Source of the DNA: Ureibacillus sinduriensis BLB-1 = JCM 15800
GTDB lineage: Bacteria; Bacillota; Bacilli; Bacillales_A; Planococcaceae
Direction: 5' to 3'
Assembly (NCBI RefSeq): GCF_000772955.1
Contig: NZ_JPVO01000038.1
Span: 1-57,557, forward strand
Length of the DNA stretch: 57,557 bases
How positions within the stretch are numbered: the stretch's first letter is position 1; every line of letters begins with the position of its first letter. The notes under the pieces were generated by a model. That model was not told where the DNA came from and searched no databases. It saw nothing but the letters and a program-made list of their open reading frames with translations. Position numbers and translations under genes: made by a program. Shown one piece after another: positions 43,213-53,900 of this stretch.

Positions 43213-44478
43213 ATGAAGGAAGTTATGATGGAAAGCGAAGTTCTTTCCAAAGGGAAACTGGCAAAACATGCAAGCTACATCTTAAATATAAAATCCACAG
43301 TAGAAAAAAATGAAGCATTGGAAAAAATTGCCGAACAATTATTAATGGATCAAGCCACTATTATCGAAGAAAATAAAAAAGATCTTCATGCCGGCAAACA
43401 AAAAGGACTTCCAGAATCGACGCTTGATCGGATTATGTTAAATGAAACACGAATTCGTTCGATGGCAGAAGGAATTCAACAGCTGATCAAGTTGGAAGAT
43501 CCAGTTGGAGAACTTCTAGAGAAGACAATAAAAGATAATGGATTGCAGATAGAAAAACGCCGTGTTCCATTGGGGGTTATTGGTATGATTTATGAGGCAC
43601 GTCCAAATGTAACAATCGATGCAGCGACACTCAGCTTAAAAACTGGAAATGCGGTTATTTTACGAGGAAGCTCTTCAGCCCTTTTCTCAAACATCGTACT
43701 TGTCGAAACCATTCACCGTGCTTTAGAAAACACAAATCTTCCAAAAGAATCGGTTCAGTTGATAGAAGATACCCGTCACGAAACAGCTAAGCAATTATTC
43801 CATTTAAAAGAATATTTGGACGTCTTGATCCCTCGCGGCGGCAAAGGACTCATCGACTTGGTTGTCAGTGAAGCCTCTGTACCTGTATTGGAAACTGGAG
43901 CTGGAAATTGCCACGTCTATGTGGATGAAAGCGCAAATTATGAAATGGCGATAAAGATTCTTCTCAATGCGAAAACACAGCGCCCTTCCGTCTGCAACGC
44001 TGCGGAAAGTTTGTTGATTCACCGCAATTGGTTTTCACAGCATGGCAGAAAACTATTGGAGAGCTTGGAAGAGGCAGGTATCACCATCAAGGGTGACGAA
44101 AGTGTATGCAAGGAGTCGAAAGCGGCAATCATGGCTACCGAAGAAGATTACCGAACGGAGTTTTTAAGTATGACGCTCAGTGTGAAAATTGTTGAAAATG
44201 TCCATGAAGCAATCGATCATATTAATCAGTTTGGTACGAACCACTCCGAAACGATCATTACGGAAGATGTTTTGGCAGCAGAAACATTCCTGTCACGCGT
44301 TGACGCCGCAGCTGTCTATCATAATGCTTCCACAAGGTTTACAGATGGTTTTGAATATGGCTATGGTGCCGAAATCGGGATAAGTACACAGAAGTTGCAT
44401 GCCCGTGGCCCAATGGGATTGCCTGCCTTAACATCAACAAAATATTTCATTTATGGAACCGGCCAAATCAGGGAATAG
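43213..44478 (+). CDS. proA: Gamma-glutamyl phosphate reductase
   Basis: A 421-residue NADPH-dependent reductase giving glutamate-5-semialdehyde. Family features: [49 protein letters not shown], the active-site Cys in [14 protein letters not shown], and [33 protein letters not shown] before the ATG. It forms the proBA operon; proC is not in the window. Confidence 0.96.
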   Translation: MKEVMMESEVLSKGKLAKHASYILNIKSTVEKNEALEKIAEQLLMDQATIIEENKKDLHAGKQKGLPESTLDRIMLNETRIRSMAEGIQQLIKLEDPVGELLEKTIKDNGLQIEKRRVPLGVIGMIYEARPNVTIDAATLSLKTGNAVILRGSSSALFSNIVLVETIHRALENTNLPKESVQLIEDTRHETAKQLFHLKEYLDVLIPRGGKGLIDLVVSEASVPVLETGAGNCHVYVDESANYEMAIKILLNAKTQRPSVCNAAESLLIHRNWFSQHGRKLLESLEEAGITIKGDESVCKESKAAIMATEEDYRTEFLSMTLSVKIVENVHEAIDHINQFGTNHSETIITEDVLAAETFLSRVDAAAVYHNASTRFTDGFEYGYGAEIGISTQKLHARGPMGLPALTSTKYFIYGTGQIRE

Positions 44479-44553
44479 ACGGCAAGCACTTTAATCAGGC
44501 TCTGCTTGGTTAGAGTGCTCTTTCAATTGCAGAATAAATTTACTGCGCAAAAG

Positions 44554-45333
44554 TCAGCGAACCAAGTTGCATTCCTTTGGCAGCTGATTCTTCTCTACCC
44601 ATGCCTTTACCAGTTGATTAAAGAAATCCGGCTGTGCTGTCTGAATTCCGTGTCCAACTTTAGGTAAAATGATGCCTGTGCAATTTGAATTAGATGCCAC
44701 AATATCCTTTGCGGATTTTCTCATAATCGCCTTCTCCTTTTCACCAACCGTAACCAAAATCTTGGTAGTCGCATTATTGAACCCTTTCGGTATTTCAAAT
44801 GACATATTTTCTTCCAACACTCTAATCAGTGTGCCTAAATTTACTTGGCAACTCTCTTCATAATACCTTTCAAAATAATCCTCAGTTAAATATAACGTTT
44901 TGGCTTGCAGTCTTGAAAAAAACCTGTTTTTGATCAACGGCATTGAACATTTTATAACTGGTTTTATAAAATGTTTGGCATATGGCATTGGTCTGACTAA
45001 CGCACTATTAATAATGGCCAAATCAATTAAATTAGGCTTCATGCTCAACATCTGAATAATTACTTGCGAACCTAAGGAAAAACCAATCACAATTACTTTC
45101 CTTCCATTTGCCTTTTCCTCTATTAATTGAATTACTTCTTCTGCGCTGCCTTGAATTGAAAAATCAACTTCATGATTATCCAAACCATGCTCAGGAAGGA
45201 TTGGAACAATGCGCTGATAGTCGGTGAAGTGCTCGATTTGTTTATCCCACATCCAGTCACTAACCCCTCCCCCATGCAAAAATAGCATTAGAGGGGCGTT
45301 TTTATTACCATATTCTTTATAACGTAAAGCCAA
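44554..45333 (-). CDS. Alpha/beta hydrolase
   Basis: A 259-residue hydrolase: oxyanion-hole motif FLHGGGVSDWMWD, nucleophile elbow GFSLGS, and catalytic His in KVGHGIQTAQP near the C-terminus, with an expected acid after the ILVTVGEKEKA strand. TTG at 45333 is used because AGAGGTGA precedes it by five bases; a longer ATG start lacks an SD. No substrate implied. Confidence 0.85.
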   Translation of the reverse strand: MALRYKEYGNKNAPLMLFLHGGGVSDWMWDKQIEHFTDYQRIVPILPEHGLDNHEVDFSIQGSAEEVIQLIEEKANGRKVIVIGFSLGSQVIIQMLSMKPNLIDLAIINSALVRPMPYAKHFIKPVIKCSMPLIKNRFFSRLQAKTLYLTEDYFERYYEESCQVNLGTLIRVLEENMSFEIPKGFNNATTKILVTVGEKEKAIMRKSAKDIVASNSNCTGIILPKVGHGIQTAQPDFFNQLVKAWVEKNQLPKECNLVR

Positions 45334-45364
45334 TTCGTTCACCTCTTTTCTCCCATCCATTGAA

Positions 45365-46329
45365 TCAAAAGAATACTACAAGAAAAATAAGAAAACTAAT
45401 ACAGACCGACCATTGAGTGATTTCGTACTTCCAAAGTATTGGCTGCTTATTTATTAGTTTGATGACATACTCAGTTGCCAGTACTATGAAGAAGAAAATT
45501 CCAACTATCCCCAGATGGATCGTCCCCATTTTATGGCTCAAAAACTGTGTGGAGATGATCCCTATGAAATTAATAATTCCCCTTAAGAAAGCATATGACT
45601 TCTGGTTGACGTCTGGACCAGCTAATGCAGCAAGTCTCTTTTTCTCCAGCCGGTCTATTATTATTGCAGTGCCAATGAAGACAATGATAACGGAAATAAA
45701 AATAAATATCTTAGACGAAGACCATGGCGAACTTATTGCAACTTCATCAGAAAATGATGTAAAAGTCTGCCATTCTTCCTTTGTAAGCTCGTATTTCATT
45801 TTTGCATGAGGATCAATTAAAAGCATCTTTTGCTCAGAATCTAATTTCACATACAACTCCTCATCATTAGAAAAGTGAAAATGAAAATCCATCACGGAAT
45901 ATGGATTATAAATGATTTCATCCCATGGCACTGCTTTTAGTTTTGCAGTCTGTAAAATTCGAACAATTTCATCGAAGGATTCACTTTCTGTTGTCGATTC
46001 CTTTAAAGGAAAAAAATGGAGTCTAGATTTAGATTCATTTGGGGATTTGTATTTTCTAATACAATCACTTTTTCAATTGCAGTTCGTTCATCTATTTCCC
46101 CAAAGGGCGTTGCAGTTTTATGATTATCTGATGGAGCAATGGTAGTCGTCGATGATAATATGAAGAAAAACAAAAGAAAACTCATACTTACTAATACGAT
46201 TCCATAGGACCAACTAGATTTCCTTTTATTTTTTTCTAGCTTTGAGTGGATGGATCTTTTCATTTTTTCATTTTGGGTAGTTGAAAGTACCGGTCGTATC
46301 ATGTTTATTAATTGTTCATCAAGTTTCAT
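45365..46329 (-). pseudogene. Anti-sigma-like membrane protein, frameshifted
   Basis: The minus strand encodes a 108-residue 5' part (MKLDEQLINMIRPVL..., membrane helix YGIVLVSMSFLLFFFILS) that stops at 46003, and an overlapping 188-plus-residue 3' part in another frame, with no SD and only a GTG as start. The frames meet at a run of seven T (46010-46016); eight T would join them into one 321-residue protein reading ...NLDSIFF-PLKESTTESE.... The C-terminal part has four more predicted helices. Position directly after an ECF sigma gene, with overlap, marks it as the cognate anti-sigma factor. GGAAGGGGGG precedes the ATG at 46329. Confidence 0.75.
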
Positions 46330-46830
46330 GTTGATTCCCCCCTTCCAATATTTTTTTCAGCGCCTTCATTCCGCGCTCCGTACAGTTTTTAACTTTCGAC
46401 TCATTTCACGGTAAAATTTGCGCTGTTCTTTTATGGAAAAACCTTCTATTTTCCGCAGCACGATCGCTTCCCGGTACTCAAATTTTAATTGTTGTAGGGC
46501 ACTGTACAAAATTTTGGATTCCTCATGCTGCTCCACCCATTTCTCCGGTACATATGTTGTACCTGTACCATCATGCTCTTTAGTAAATGGTGAAAATTCG
46601 ATAATTTTCTTCCGACGATAGTGGTCGTATGTGAGATTCCTTGCAATTTTCATTAACCAGGTCAGCGTGCCGGATTCATGCCTGAATGTATGGTGTTTTT
46701 TAAATGCCCGAATAAACGTTTCTTGCGTTAAATCCTCTGCTATTTCCGTTTTTCCAACCAAAAAATATATGTATTGGTAAATGCGACGACTATGTAATTC
46801 ATACACTTGTTCAAAATTAAAAGACAACAA
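46319..46830 (-). pseudogene. ECF sigma factor, broken in region 4
   Basis: Region 2 is intact (GKTEIAEDLTQETFIRAFKK, then LTWLMKIARNLTYDHYRR), and the linker leads to region 4.1 (LKFEYREAIVLRKIEGFSIKE). There the frame shifts: one A missing at 46425-46426. The alternative frame reads ETAQILP, an in-frame TGA at 46406-46408 (TGG expected), then NESKVK and a basic C-terminus up to 46319. So two lesions remove the -35-reading HTH, and the 154-codon product ends in nonsense residues. Start TTG at 46830 with AGGTGGTGA. The remains overlap the anti-sigma gene start. Confidence 0.8.
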
Positions 46831-46975
46831 ATTTCACCACCTTACTCCTATAGATGATTATGAAGGAAAAATTACTCAAAAAACATAAAAATGGCAAGAA
46901 AAAAATTGTCTATTTTGGCATATGCGATTCCTTTCAAACGTAAATGAACAATAAACCTGGGAAGGAGCATAAAAT

Positions 46976-47458
46976 TTGAATAAAATCTTGTACTCTTTAT
47001 TCCTCTTATTTATGGTGGCCGGCTGTTCTTCAGTACAACAAACGGAATCATCCAGCCAAGCCTCCAGCTATCATTTCCTCCCCCCAACGGTACACTTTAA
47101 GGTTGCGGATACAACTTACTCGACCGAACAAGGGTCTTACTGCTGGAGAGATGGAAACTCGGCGGAATGTTTAAGCCTATCCTCCCCTGCCGAGATTGTT
47201 GAATATAAAGAGCCCATAGAGGTTTCGGCAAATAAATCCATCACCCTCCTCCCCGAACGTCAACCGGCTCAACAAACGTTAAATATGACAAATACCGAAG
47301 ACAACATTAGTGAGGAAATAGAAATAAATAAGGATAACCGGTTCAAGACGCCCAAAACGAAAGGTGTTTATGTTATTGAGTACTATGCAGTGTGGGAGAA
47401 AGACGACAAGGGGACAAGTGGGGATAGCTCATATGTATTTAAGATAGAAGTGAAGTAA
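46976..47458 (+). CDS. Hypothetical lipoprotein
   Basis: A 160-residue exported lipoprotein with lipobox MVAGC (C17). The mature chain is beta-rich (TVHFKVADTTYSTEQGSYCW) and ends SSYVFKIEVK; no named domain. Two further cysteines could form a disulfide. TTG start at 46976 behind GAAGGAGC. It diverges from the decayed sigma/anti-sigma pair and could have been its target. Confidence 0.7.
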   Translation: MNKILYSLFLLFMVAGCSSVQQTESSSQASSYHFLPPTVHFKVADTTYSTEQGSYCWRDGNSAECLSLSSPAEIVEYKEPIEVSANKSITLLPERQPAQQTLNMTNTEDNISEEIEINKDNRFKTPKTKGVYVIEYYAVWEKDDKGTSGDSSYVFKIEVK

Positions 47459-47485
47459 AATTTAATCCGAAACTGTATGGAACGT

Positions 47486-47518
47486 GAAAGAGGTGCGATA
47501 TTCGCACCTCTTTCTTTT
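47486..47518. terminator. Bidirectional terminator
   Basis: Perfect 13-base arms GAAAGAGGTGCGA / TCGCACCTCTTTC, 3-base loop, between convergent genes; TTTT on the plus side. Confidence 0.9.
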
Positions 47519-47524
47519 GTCGAT

Positions 47525-47875
47525 TTATTGTTTTGTTTCCGTATACTTAATATCGACCACTTCTTCGGTTTGATTGTTGAATGTAATATCGACGAATACA
47601 CCAAACTCACTGTTGTTCTCGGCCCTTAACCAAAGCTTGAACCTTTCAACCGAAGTAACGCTCCCTACTTCCCGGCCAATATGCAAATAGTCGATGACAT
47701 CGGAGGTTGGGTATTTGGCCATGACATTTTGCATGGCTAGCCTTCCCCATTTTGCGTAGGCGGGGGCAACCTCTTCCGCACTCGTTGTTTCATCATCCGG
47801 AGGCACCGTCAAAATCTTCCCAACTGCAATTGTACTTAAAACCAACAACACAGAAACAGCAAGTTTTGTTTTCAA
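47525..47875 (-). CDS. DUF3889 secreted protein
   Basis: A 116-residue protein with an N-terminal signal segment (LAVSVLLVLSTIAVG) and the DUF3889 core PAYAKWGRLAMQNVMAKYP followed by IDYLHIGRE, as in B. subtilis YqzG. Function unknown. TTG start at 47875 with GAGG close upstream. Confidence 0.8.
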   Translation of the reverse strand: MKTKLAVSVLLVLSTIAVGKILTVPPDDETTSAEEVAPAYAKWGRLAMQNVMAKYPTSDVIDYLHIGREVGSVTSVERFKLWLRAENNSEFGVFVDITFNNQTEEVVDIKYTETKQ

Positions 47876-48048
47876 CAGACCTCAATCCTCCTTTTGCTTA
47901 TTCTTTTCTAATTGAAAGAGGATATTCGGGCTTCATCTATGTATTAATTTACAATAAAAACATTCATAATCAAGCAATTTATGAGCAACCTAATTAAGTA
48001 TCATCCAATTGCGAAATTTCATACTGATACTTCTTTGGAGGCATGTAA

Positions 48049-49506
48049 ATGAACCAATTCACAACATTAAATAAAAGCTATTTGAATGGACAATGGGTTG
48101 ACGGGGACTCAGGAAAAACTTTTGATATTACCAATCCCTATGATGATTCATTATTAGCCACAGTAAAAATGGCATCAAAAGAACAAGTAATACAGTCATT
48201 TGAGGATGCACAGAGAGCTCAAATAGAATGGGGAAAATCGCCTGACTTACGTAGAAGTGTTATTGAAAAAGCAATCACCTTCTTTGAACAAAATAAGGAC
48301 GAAATCATAGAGCTGCTAATTGTCGAGTCGGGAAGCAGTTTCATCAAAGCAAATGTGGAATTTGGCAGCACTGTAGGTGTTTTGCAAGAAGCGCTTACGA
48401 CGATCGATAAAGTGCACGAAGTGAGAACCGAACAATCGGTTATCCCGAATAAAGTGAATGAAATACATCGTTTGCCTTTAGGGGTTGTTTCATCTATTGC
48501 TCCGTTTAACTTTCCATTATATTTATCGATGCGAACAATCGCCCCTGCATTGGCATTGGGGAATTCGGTAGTTCACAAAGCCGACTTGCAAGTTAGTTTA
48601 TCCTCTGGTTCATTGATTGCCAAAGCATTTGAAGAAGGTGGAATTCCGGCTGGTGTATTCCAAAGTGTCTTAACGAAAACTTCAATTATTGGGGACTTAA
48701 TGGTAGAACACCCAGTAGTTCGCCTAATCAGCTTTACCGGCTCGACGGAGGTGGGACGCCACATCGGGACCGTGGCTGGAAGCTTGTTTAAACGGGTAGC
48801 TCTCGAACTCGGAGGCAATGCCCCGTTTGTTGTCCTATCGGATGCTGATTTGGATCAAGCCGTAAAGGCTGCGGTGTTCGGCAAATTTCTGCATCAAGGC
48901 CAAATATGCATGATTACAAACCGGATTATCATACATGAAGATCTATATGATCAATTTGCCGAAAAATTTGTCGAGCGTGTAAAATCCTTGCAATATGGGG
49001 ACCCACGAAACCATGAAGTGATTATTGGGCCAATTATTAACAAAAAACAATTAGATTTCTCATTGCAAAATATATCCAAAGCGAAAGCGCAAGGGATTGA
49101 AGTGTTATTGGATGGAGAATTGATCGGCAACGTCCTGACACCCACTATTTTTGGCAATGTAAAAAATGATAGTGAATTGGCGCAAACAGAATTATTTGGT
49201 CCAATCGTTCCGCTCATCAAGGCATCTTCCGATGACGAAGCAATTGAATTTGCAAACCATACGATTTACGGTTTAAGTTCCGCTATTTTCGCTGGTGATC
49301 TGGATCGGGCTCGCGATTATGCACTTGAAATTGAATTTGGCATGACCCATTTAAACGACCAAACCGTCAACGATGAACCAAGGGCACCATTCGGCGGCAT
49401 GCGGGATAGTGGCGTCGGACGCTTCGGTAATCCTTGGATTGTGGACGAATTTACTGTGACGAAGTGGATATCCGTTCAAACAAAACCGCGCGAATATCCA
49501 TTCTAG
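48049..49506 (+). CDS. Aldehyde dehydrogenase, YfmT/benzaldehyde DH-like
   Basis: A 485-residue ALDH whose length equals B. subtilis YfmT (a vanillin/benzaldehyde dehydrogenase). Active-site features: SSIAPFNFPLYLSMRTIAPAL, FTGSTEVGRHIG, E253 in ALELGGNAPFVVL and C287 in QGQICMITNR. GGAGGC lies upstream of the ATG. Compared with the ALDH at 8043-9521 it is much diverged, so substrates probably differ. Monocistronic. Confidence 0.85.
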   Translation: MNQFTTLNKSYLNGQWVDGDSGKTFDITNPYDDSLLATVKMASKEQVIQSFEDAQRAQIEWGKSPDLRRSVIEKAITFFEQNKDEIIELLIVESGSSFIKANVEFGSTVGVLQEALTTIDKVHEVRTEQSVIPNKVNEIHRLPLGVVSSIAPFNFPLYLSMRTIAPALALGNSVVHKADLQVSLSSGSLIAKAFEEGGIPAGVFQSVLTKTSIIGDLMVEHPVVRLISFTGSTEVGRHIGTVAGSLFKRVALELGGNAPFVVLSDADLDQAVKAAVFGKFLHQGQICMITNRIIIHEDLYDQFAEKFVERVKSLQYGDPRNHEVIIGPIINKKQLDFSLQNISKAKAQGIEVLLDGELIGNVLTPTIFGNVKNDSELAQTELFGPIVPLIKASSDDEAIEFANHTIYGLSSAIFAGDLDRARDYALEIEFGMTHLNDQTVNDEPRAPFGGMRDSGVGRFGNPWIVDEFTVTKWISVQTKPREYPF

Positions 49507-49816
49507 AAGTGCTAAGGGAAATTTCGAATTTCAACTGACCTTTATCTTATGATGGAGGTCTATTTCTTTTGACTCACATCTTCGTAAAATTACTATTTTG
49601 CGAAGAAGTATTAGTTTAATAAATTATTCCCCTTTTGAATGATATTGTTCTTGAAATGTTGAAAGACATATATGTTTGAACTAATACGTCAAAAAAGTTA
49701 GAACTATATATTGTTAAACATTATTGTTAGATTTAAATTAATTGAATTACGTTTTAATACAAGACAATTTCTACTGGTGAAGAATCTAACAAATAAAAAT
49801 TGCCTTGTATCTAGAA
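49507..49816. other. Intergenic, nothing recognised
   Basis: About 310 AT-rich bases at the boundary with the accessory region; no gene, repeat or clear terminator. Confidence 0.5.
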
Positions 49817-50917
49817 TTAAGCTTCGTTTATTTCTTTCGCTAAGTTCCATTGAAATTTAAAATGATTTATGATTTCTTGCTTTACGTTATTCAATTCAAT
49901 AGGAATAATCATCGAAGCCTTGTCTCCAATTGAATTAATAGATCCCCCAAGTAAAAACACCTTATTATCATCGATTATAATAAAACGATCATGATTTTTT
50001 TTACTTTGCTTAATCTCAACACGGCCTCGTTCTTTCTTCATTTTAGAATATACAATGCCAGCATCCCCCATTACTTTCTCTGTAATAAGTTGCATCTGTA
50101 TATCCATATTTAACTCACCTATTAAATGATAAATAGTTTTATCGAAGTATGGATCTATGATTTGAACTTTCTTTTTCGCTTGTAATAAAATCTCTTTGAC
50201 GTGATTATAGGCTTTTAAAGAATTATTAGGCTCTAAAAAAATTGGCTGCACATCTAGATCTGGGTTTAATTTTTGCCACAACTCTTCAAATTGATGAACA
50301 TCAAATGATTCCCATTTAGGATTTTTATATCCTTTTTCAATAAATACTTGTTCACAAGGCGTACTTCCAATGCCAAATGATACATCAGTGAAATATATAT
50401 ATTCAACATGTTCAATTAGATCGAAGCCATATCGTTTCAAGTATTCATATTCGATTGTAGCTAGCACTTTTTCAGTCAAATTCATGATGCTAGTTTTACC
50501 GTAAGAATGCTTCATTAATAAATATGGTCGATCGTTTATAATGCCAAACCGAAATTTCACATAGATATTCTCAATGCTTAGTTCGTCTTCAATCACCATA
50601 AAATTCTCGCTATACAGGCGTCGCCGAGACTCTGAGCTTATTCCTTCTTTTAGCTTATATAAATTGCTGAAAATATAATGTTTATTCCGTTTATTCAAAT
50701 GGCAATGAGTCATCGCTCTTGATAAATGATCTAATCGCTGGATTAATTCCCGTTTGCTGAACTGTTCAATTAAATCATCAATACCATTAAAGATTTTATT
50801 AATTTCCATTACGATTTCTTCGAATTCTTCTTGATTGATACTTTCATATTGCGTTTTCTCTACTTTTTCAAAGAATAAATCAATATTATAGGGTTTAGTT
50901 TTAAATGGGTTAAACAT
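49817..50917 (-). CDS. PLD-like protein of a helicase operon
   Basis: A 366-residue protein with two parts. The first 230 residues are a helix- and strand-mixed region of unknown type, perhaps a sensor. The last 130 have a phospholipase-D-like fold: VQIIDPYFDK at 251-260 (the usual D-x-Y-F strand) and NHDRFIIIDDNKVFLLGGSI around 308-327, an HxK/D-type motif with Arg in place of Lys (H309, R311) and the GGS turn. Single-copy PLD domains dimerise to form nucleases or phosphodiesterases, but the Lys-to-Arg change leaves activity open. It starts 31 bases after the helicase gene with SD GAAGGG, so one operon. Confidence 0.75.
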   Translation of the reverse strand: MFNPFKTKPYNIDLFFEKVEKTQYESINQEEFEEIVMEINKIFNGIDDLIEQFSKRELIQRLDHLSRAMTHCHLNKRNKHYIFSNLYKLKEGISSESRRRLYSENFMVIEDELSIENIYVKFRFGIINDRPYLLMKHSYGKTSIMNLTEKVLATIEYEYLKRYGFDLIEHVEYIYFTDVSFGIGSTPCEQVFIEKGYKNPKWESFDVHQFEELWQKLNPDLDVQPIFLEPNNSLKAYNHVKEILLQAKKKVQIIDPYFDKTIYHLIGELNMDIQMQLITEKVMGDAGIVYSKMKKERGRVEIKQSKKNHDRFIIIDDNKVFLLGGSINSIGDKASMIIPIELNNVKQEIINHFKFQWNLAKEINEA

Positions 50918-50948
50918 TACTACACGCCCTTCACAAAATCAGAATTTA

Positions 50949-53900
50949 TTAATGACTAAAATAACATGTTAACGGAATTGCATATGTCTCTTTTAAATAA
51001 GTGTCTGTTGCTAAAATCACTTGTTTCATCGAATCCGACATTTTTGAAACGGAAACCCCTGGTTGAACAATTGAAATACTTAGATTTGTTTCAAATCCTG
51101 CTTTAACCATCTTTTTAAGTGTGAATAATGTTTCTAAACCACCTTTTTCAAACCTAGTATCATTATAATCTTTTACTCGAACCTTCTCCCTTTCAATCAT
51201 CCTTTGAATAAGCTCAATCGCATTGTCGTTCCAAATAATAGACTTCTCCGTTTGCCCACAAACTTCATATAAATCCGATACACGTGCCCCAGGTTGAGCT
51301 TCACTGGAATATTTACAATGATAAAAATGAATTTCAATTTTTTTCGCTTCTTCATTTATTTTTATAGTGACTATGTCTGCTATTTCTCCAGCTCCATCGT
51401 CATCAAATACAATATCCGCTGTTAAATCTACGAGATTATGAATTGTTGCATACTGAATCGAATCTTTTTTTCTCGCTCTACCTTGTGACTCTACTTTAAT
51501 ATTAACACCATATATTGACCAATCTACCTTCTCCAATCGATCGCTTGGTAATTCGATATCTCTTTTAGGTGTTATTACTGTCATCAAATTCTCTTGTACT
51601 ACAGCAACAGTTCCGTTCTCCTGAACAAATGATATTTCAGGAGAATTTTCATATAAATAATCCGTCATCATAATTGTTTTTTTACCTGAAACCACCTTTA
51701 ATTCATCGCCCTCAATTTGTTTAAACTTATAACCAGTGGCGTGTATTTGTTGTTCAAAAATAAAAATACGTTCATTTAAAGCAATTTCAAATTGAAGAAC
51801 TCCATTTACGATTGCAGGTTTTCTCAGTTCCATTTGAAAAAATTGATACTCCCGATTTTCCTTAGACAATATTATCTTCTTACTCAAAGAATTAGCTATC
51901 TCAATAGTTTCTGGTAAAATGATTTTATATGGAACCCCTACTGGAAACTCCTTTATCTCCTCCAAAGTTAAAGTGTTACTTAAAATATGATTAGTACTAA
52001 TTGTGTCGTTTAAAATTTTTTCTCCAACATTTTTACACCATTTCCTCCAGAAATTTACTCTCTCTACCCATCTCATCCATACTTTCCCCTTATAAGAGCA
52101 GCCAATACTAATTTTCTGTCCATCCTTGAATCCATAACCAAATAGATTAGATTTGACAGCCCCAGATGAAGTAGCTTCGCTTATTCCAGCCTTAATGTCT
52201 GTTCCTGCAAACATTCTAAAGCTTATTCGTCCACTAGGCTGCTGTTTCAAGCCTAATGTACCTAACATTAATCTATTGATGCCATCTAAACTTCGATAAA
52301 TCGTATCTCCTTTAACAGCCGATGCATCTGGAAATATTTTTTCAATCAGTTTATTCCCTTTACTAACATCAGAATCATTTAAATGAACTAAACCATTCTC
52401 TTTATCGAAATATACTACATAAAATTCGTAATCATATTGCACAATGTCTTTTTGATCTGACCAAACTACCTTATTTTCAACTTCTTCAATAAAAATATAA
52501 ACATCATCTACTTCATTAATAAATACTTGTGTCCTAGTTGGGTCTAACACATTTGTCCAATTATCTATGTAAATCTTTTTGCTCCTATACCTAAACATTC
52601 GTGTACTAATTTTCATTTTTATCTGTGATAAATCTACTTCTTGCACATGACTCTTTTCAAAATTCCCTATAAAATCCTCTAAGTTTTCTTCTTCATTAAT
52701 AGCATTTGCTGAATGTACATTAAGCAGTCTATTCCAATCTGAATCTTGTCGATATAATTCTTCTATTGAATCTTTTAAATCATCCATTGCCACATTTGTA
52801 ACAAGTTTTGCATTCCCCAAATTTTTACTGCCAGTTCGTGCAAATCTCCCTATAAACTGAAGAGTAATAGGTAAAGATTTATATTTATCGTGTATTGCTG
52901 CAATCTTAAGTGACGGTATATCAATCCCTTCACCAAACATATCTACACAAACGACAATCTTGGCTATACCATCCTTTATCTGTTTCATAGAAAGATCACG
53001 TTCAGCTTTTGGAATACCAGCGTGCACTATTACGGGATTATAATTTGTATATTTAGAATAAATTTGATCAAATAGCTCATTAGCTCTCTTTCTTGTTTGA
53101 ACTCTAGCTAAAATTACATGTTCAAATCCTTGTTCTAAATCGGCTTCTAAAAGGTTGACGGCAATTTTAGCAATTTCTTCGTCTGATTTGTTCTCATCAA
53201 ACTCTTGTATAGGATAAAAATCAATAGATTTAAAATAACCTGCTCTTTGTGCTAGTCCTAATCCATAGTTGAAAATTATCTTACCATCAATCTTTTTCCC
53301 ATCATTTCTAAATGGTGTAGCAGTGAATTGAAGAATTTTCTTTTCTTTAAAATATTCCCTAACAATGGCCCACTCAGGAGCCACAATATGATGTGCCTCA
53401 TCAAAAATTACAACATCAATTTTTTTAATTAATTTTTCTAGAATGGTTGACGGCAATTTATTAATCATTTTAGGCGTAGATACAATAATATTTGCCTCAA
53501 ATATTGCACTAATCAACTCATCTTCTTTATCCTCTTTTACTTTTGACTTATATAAAAAAGTTGTTGGCGATATAACATTATCATCAATCATTCCTAGCTT
53601 ACCTAAAATTCCAAATTTACTTGCCCCTTCAAATATCTGTTCTCGCAAAAGATTTGAAGGAACAATAATTAAAGTTGATTTAATTCGCTCTGAAATAATA
53701 GTGGTATACATAGTTTCAGTTTTACCTGTACCAGTTGGTAAAACAATAGTAGCTGGTGCGTCTGAAGTAGCCCAATGTGCTCTTATTGCTGATAAAGCTC
53801 CAAATTGCGGTAAACGCAAACCCTTTTCATCTTTAGTTCGTTCAACTTTTTCAGAATAAAAGTCTCTCCAACTGTGAATAATCTCTTGTAGTTGAAATTT

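Noticed and set aside
8043..49506. Recent duplication of the two aldehyde dehydrogenases
   Set aside because: The two proteins share only general family motifs; they are distant paralogues and not a recent duplication.
53443..53859. 138-codon open frame opposite the helicase
   Set aside because: It lies fully inside the helicase gene on the other strand, lacks an SD and has shadow-like composition.
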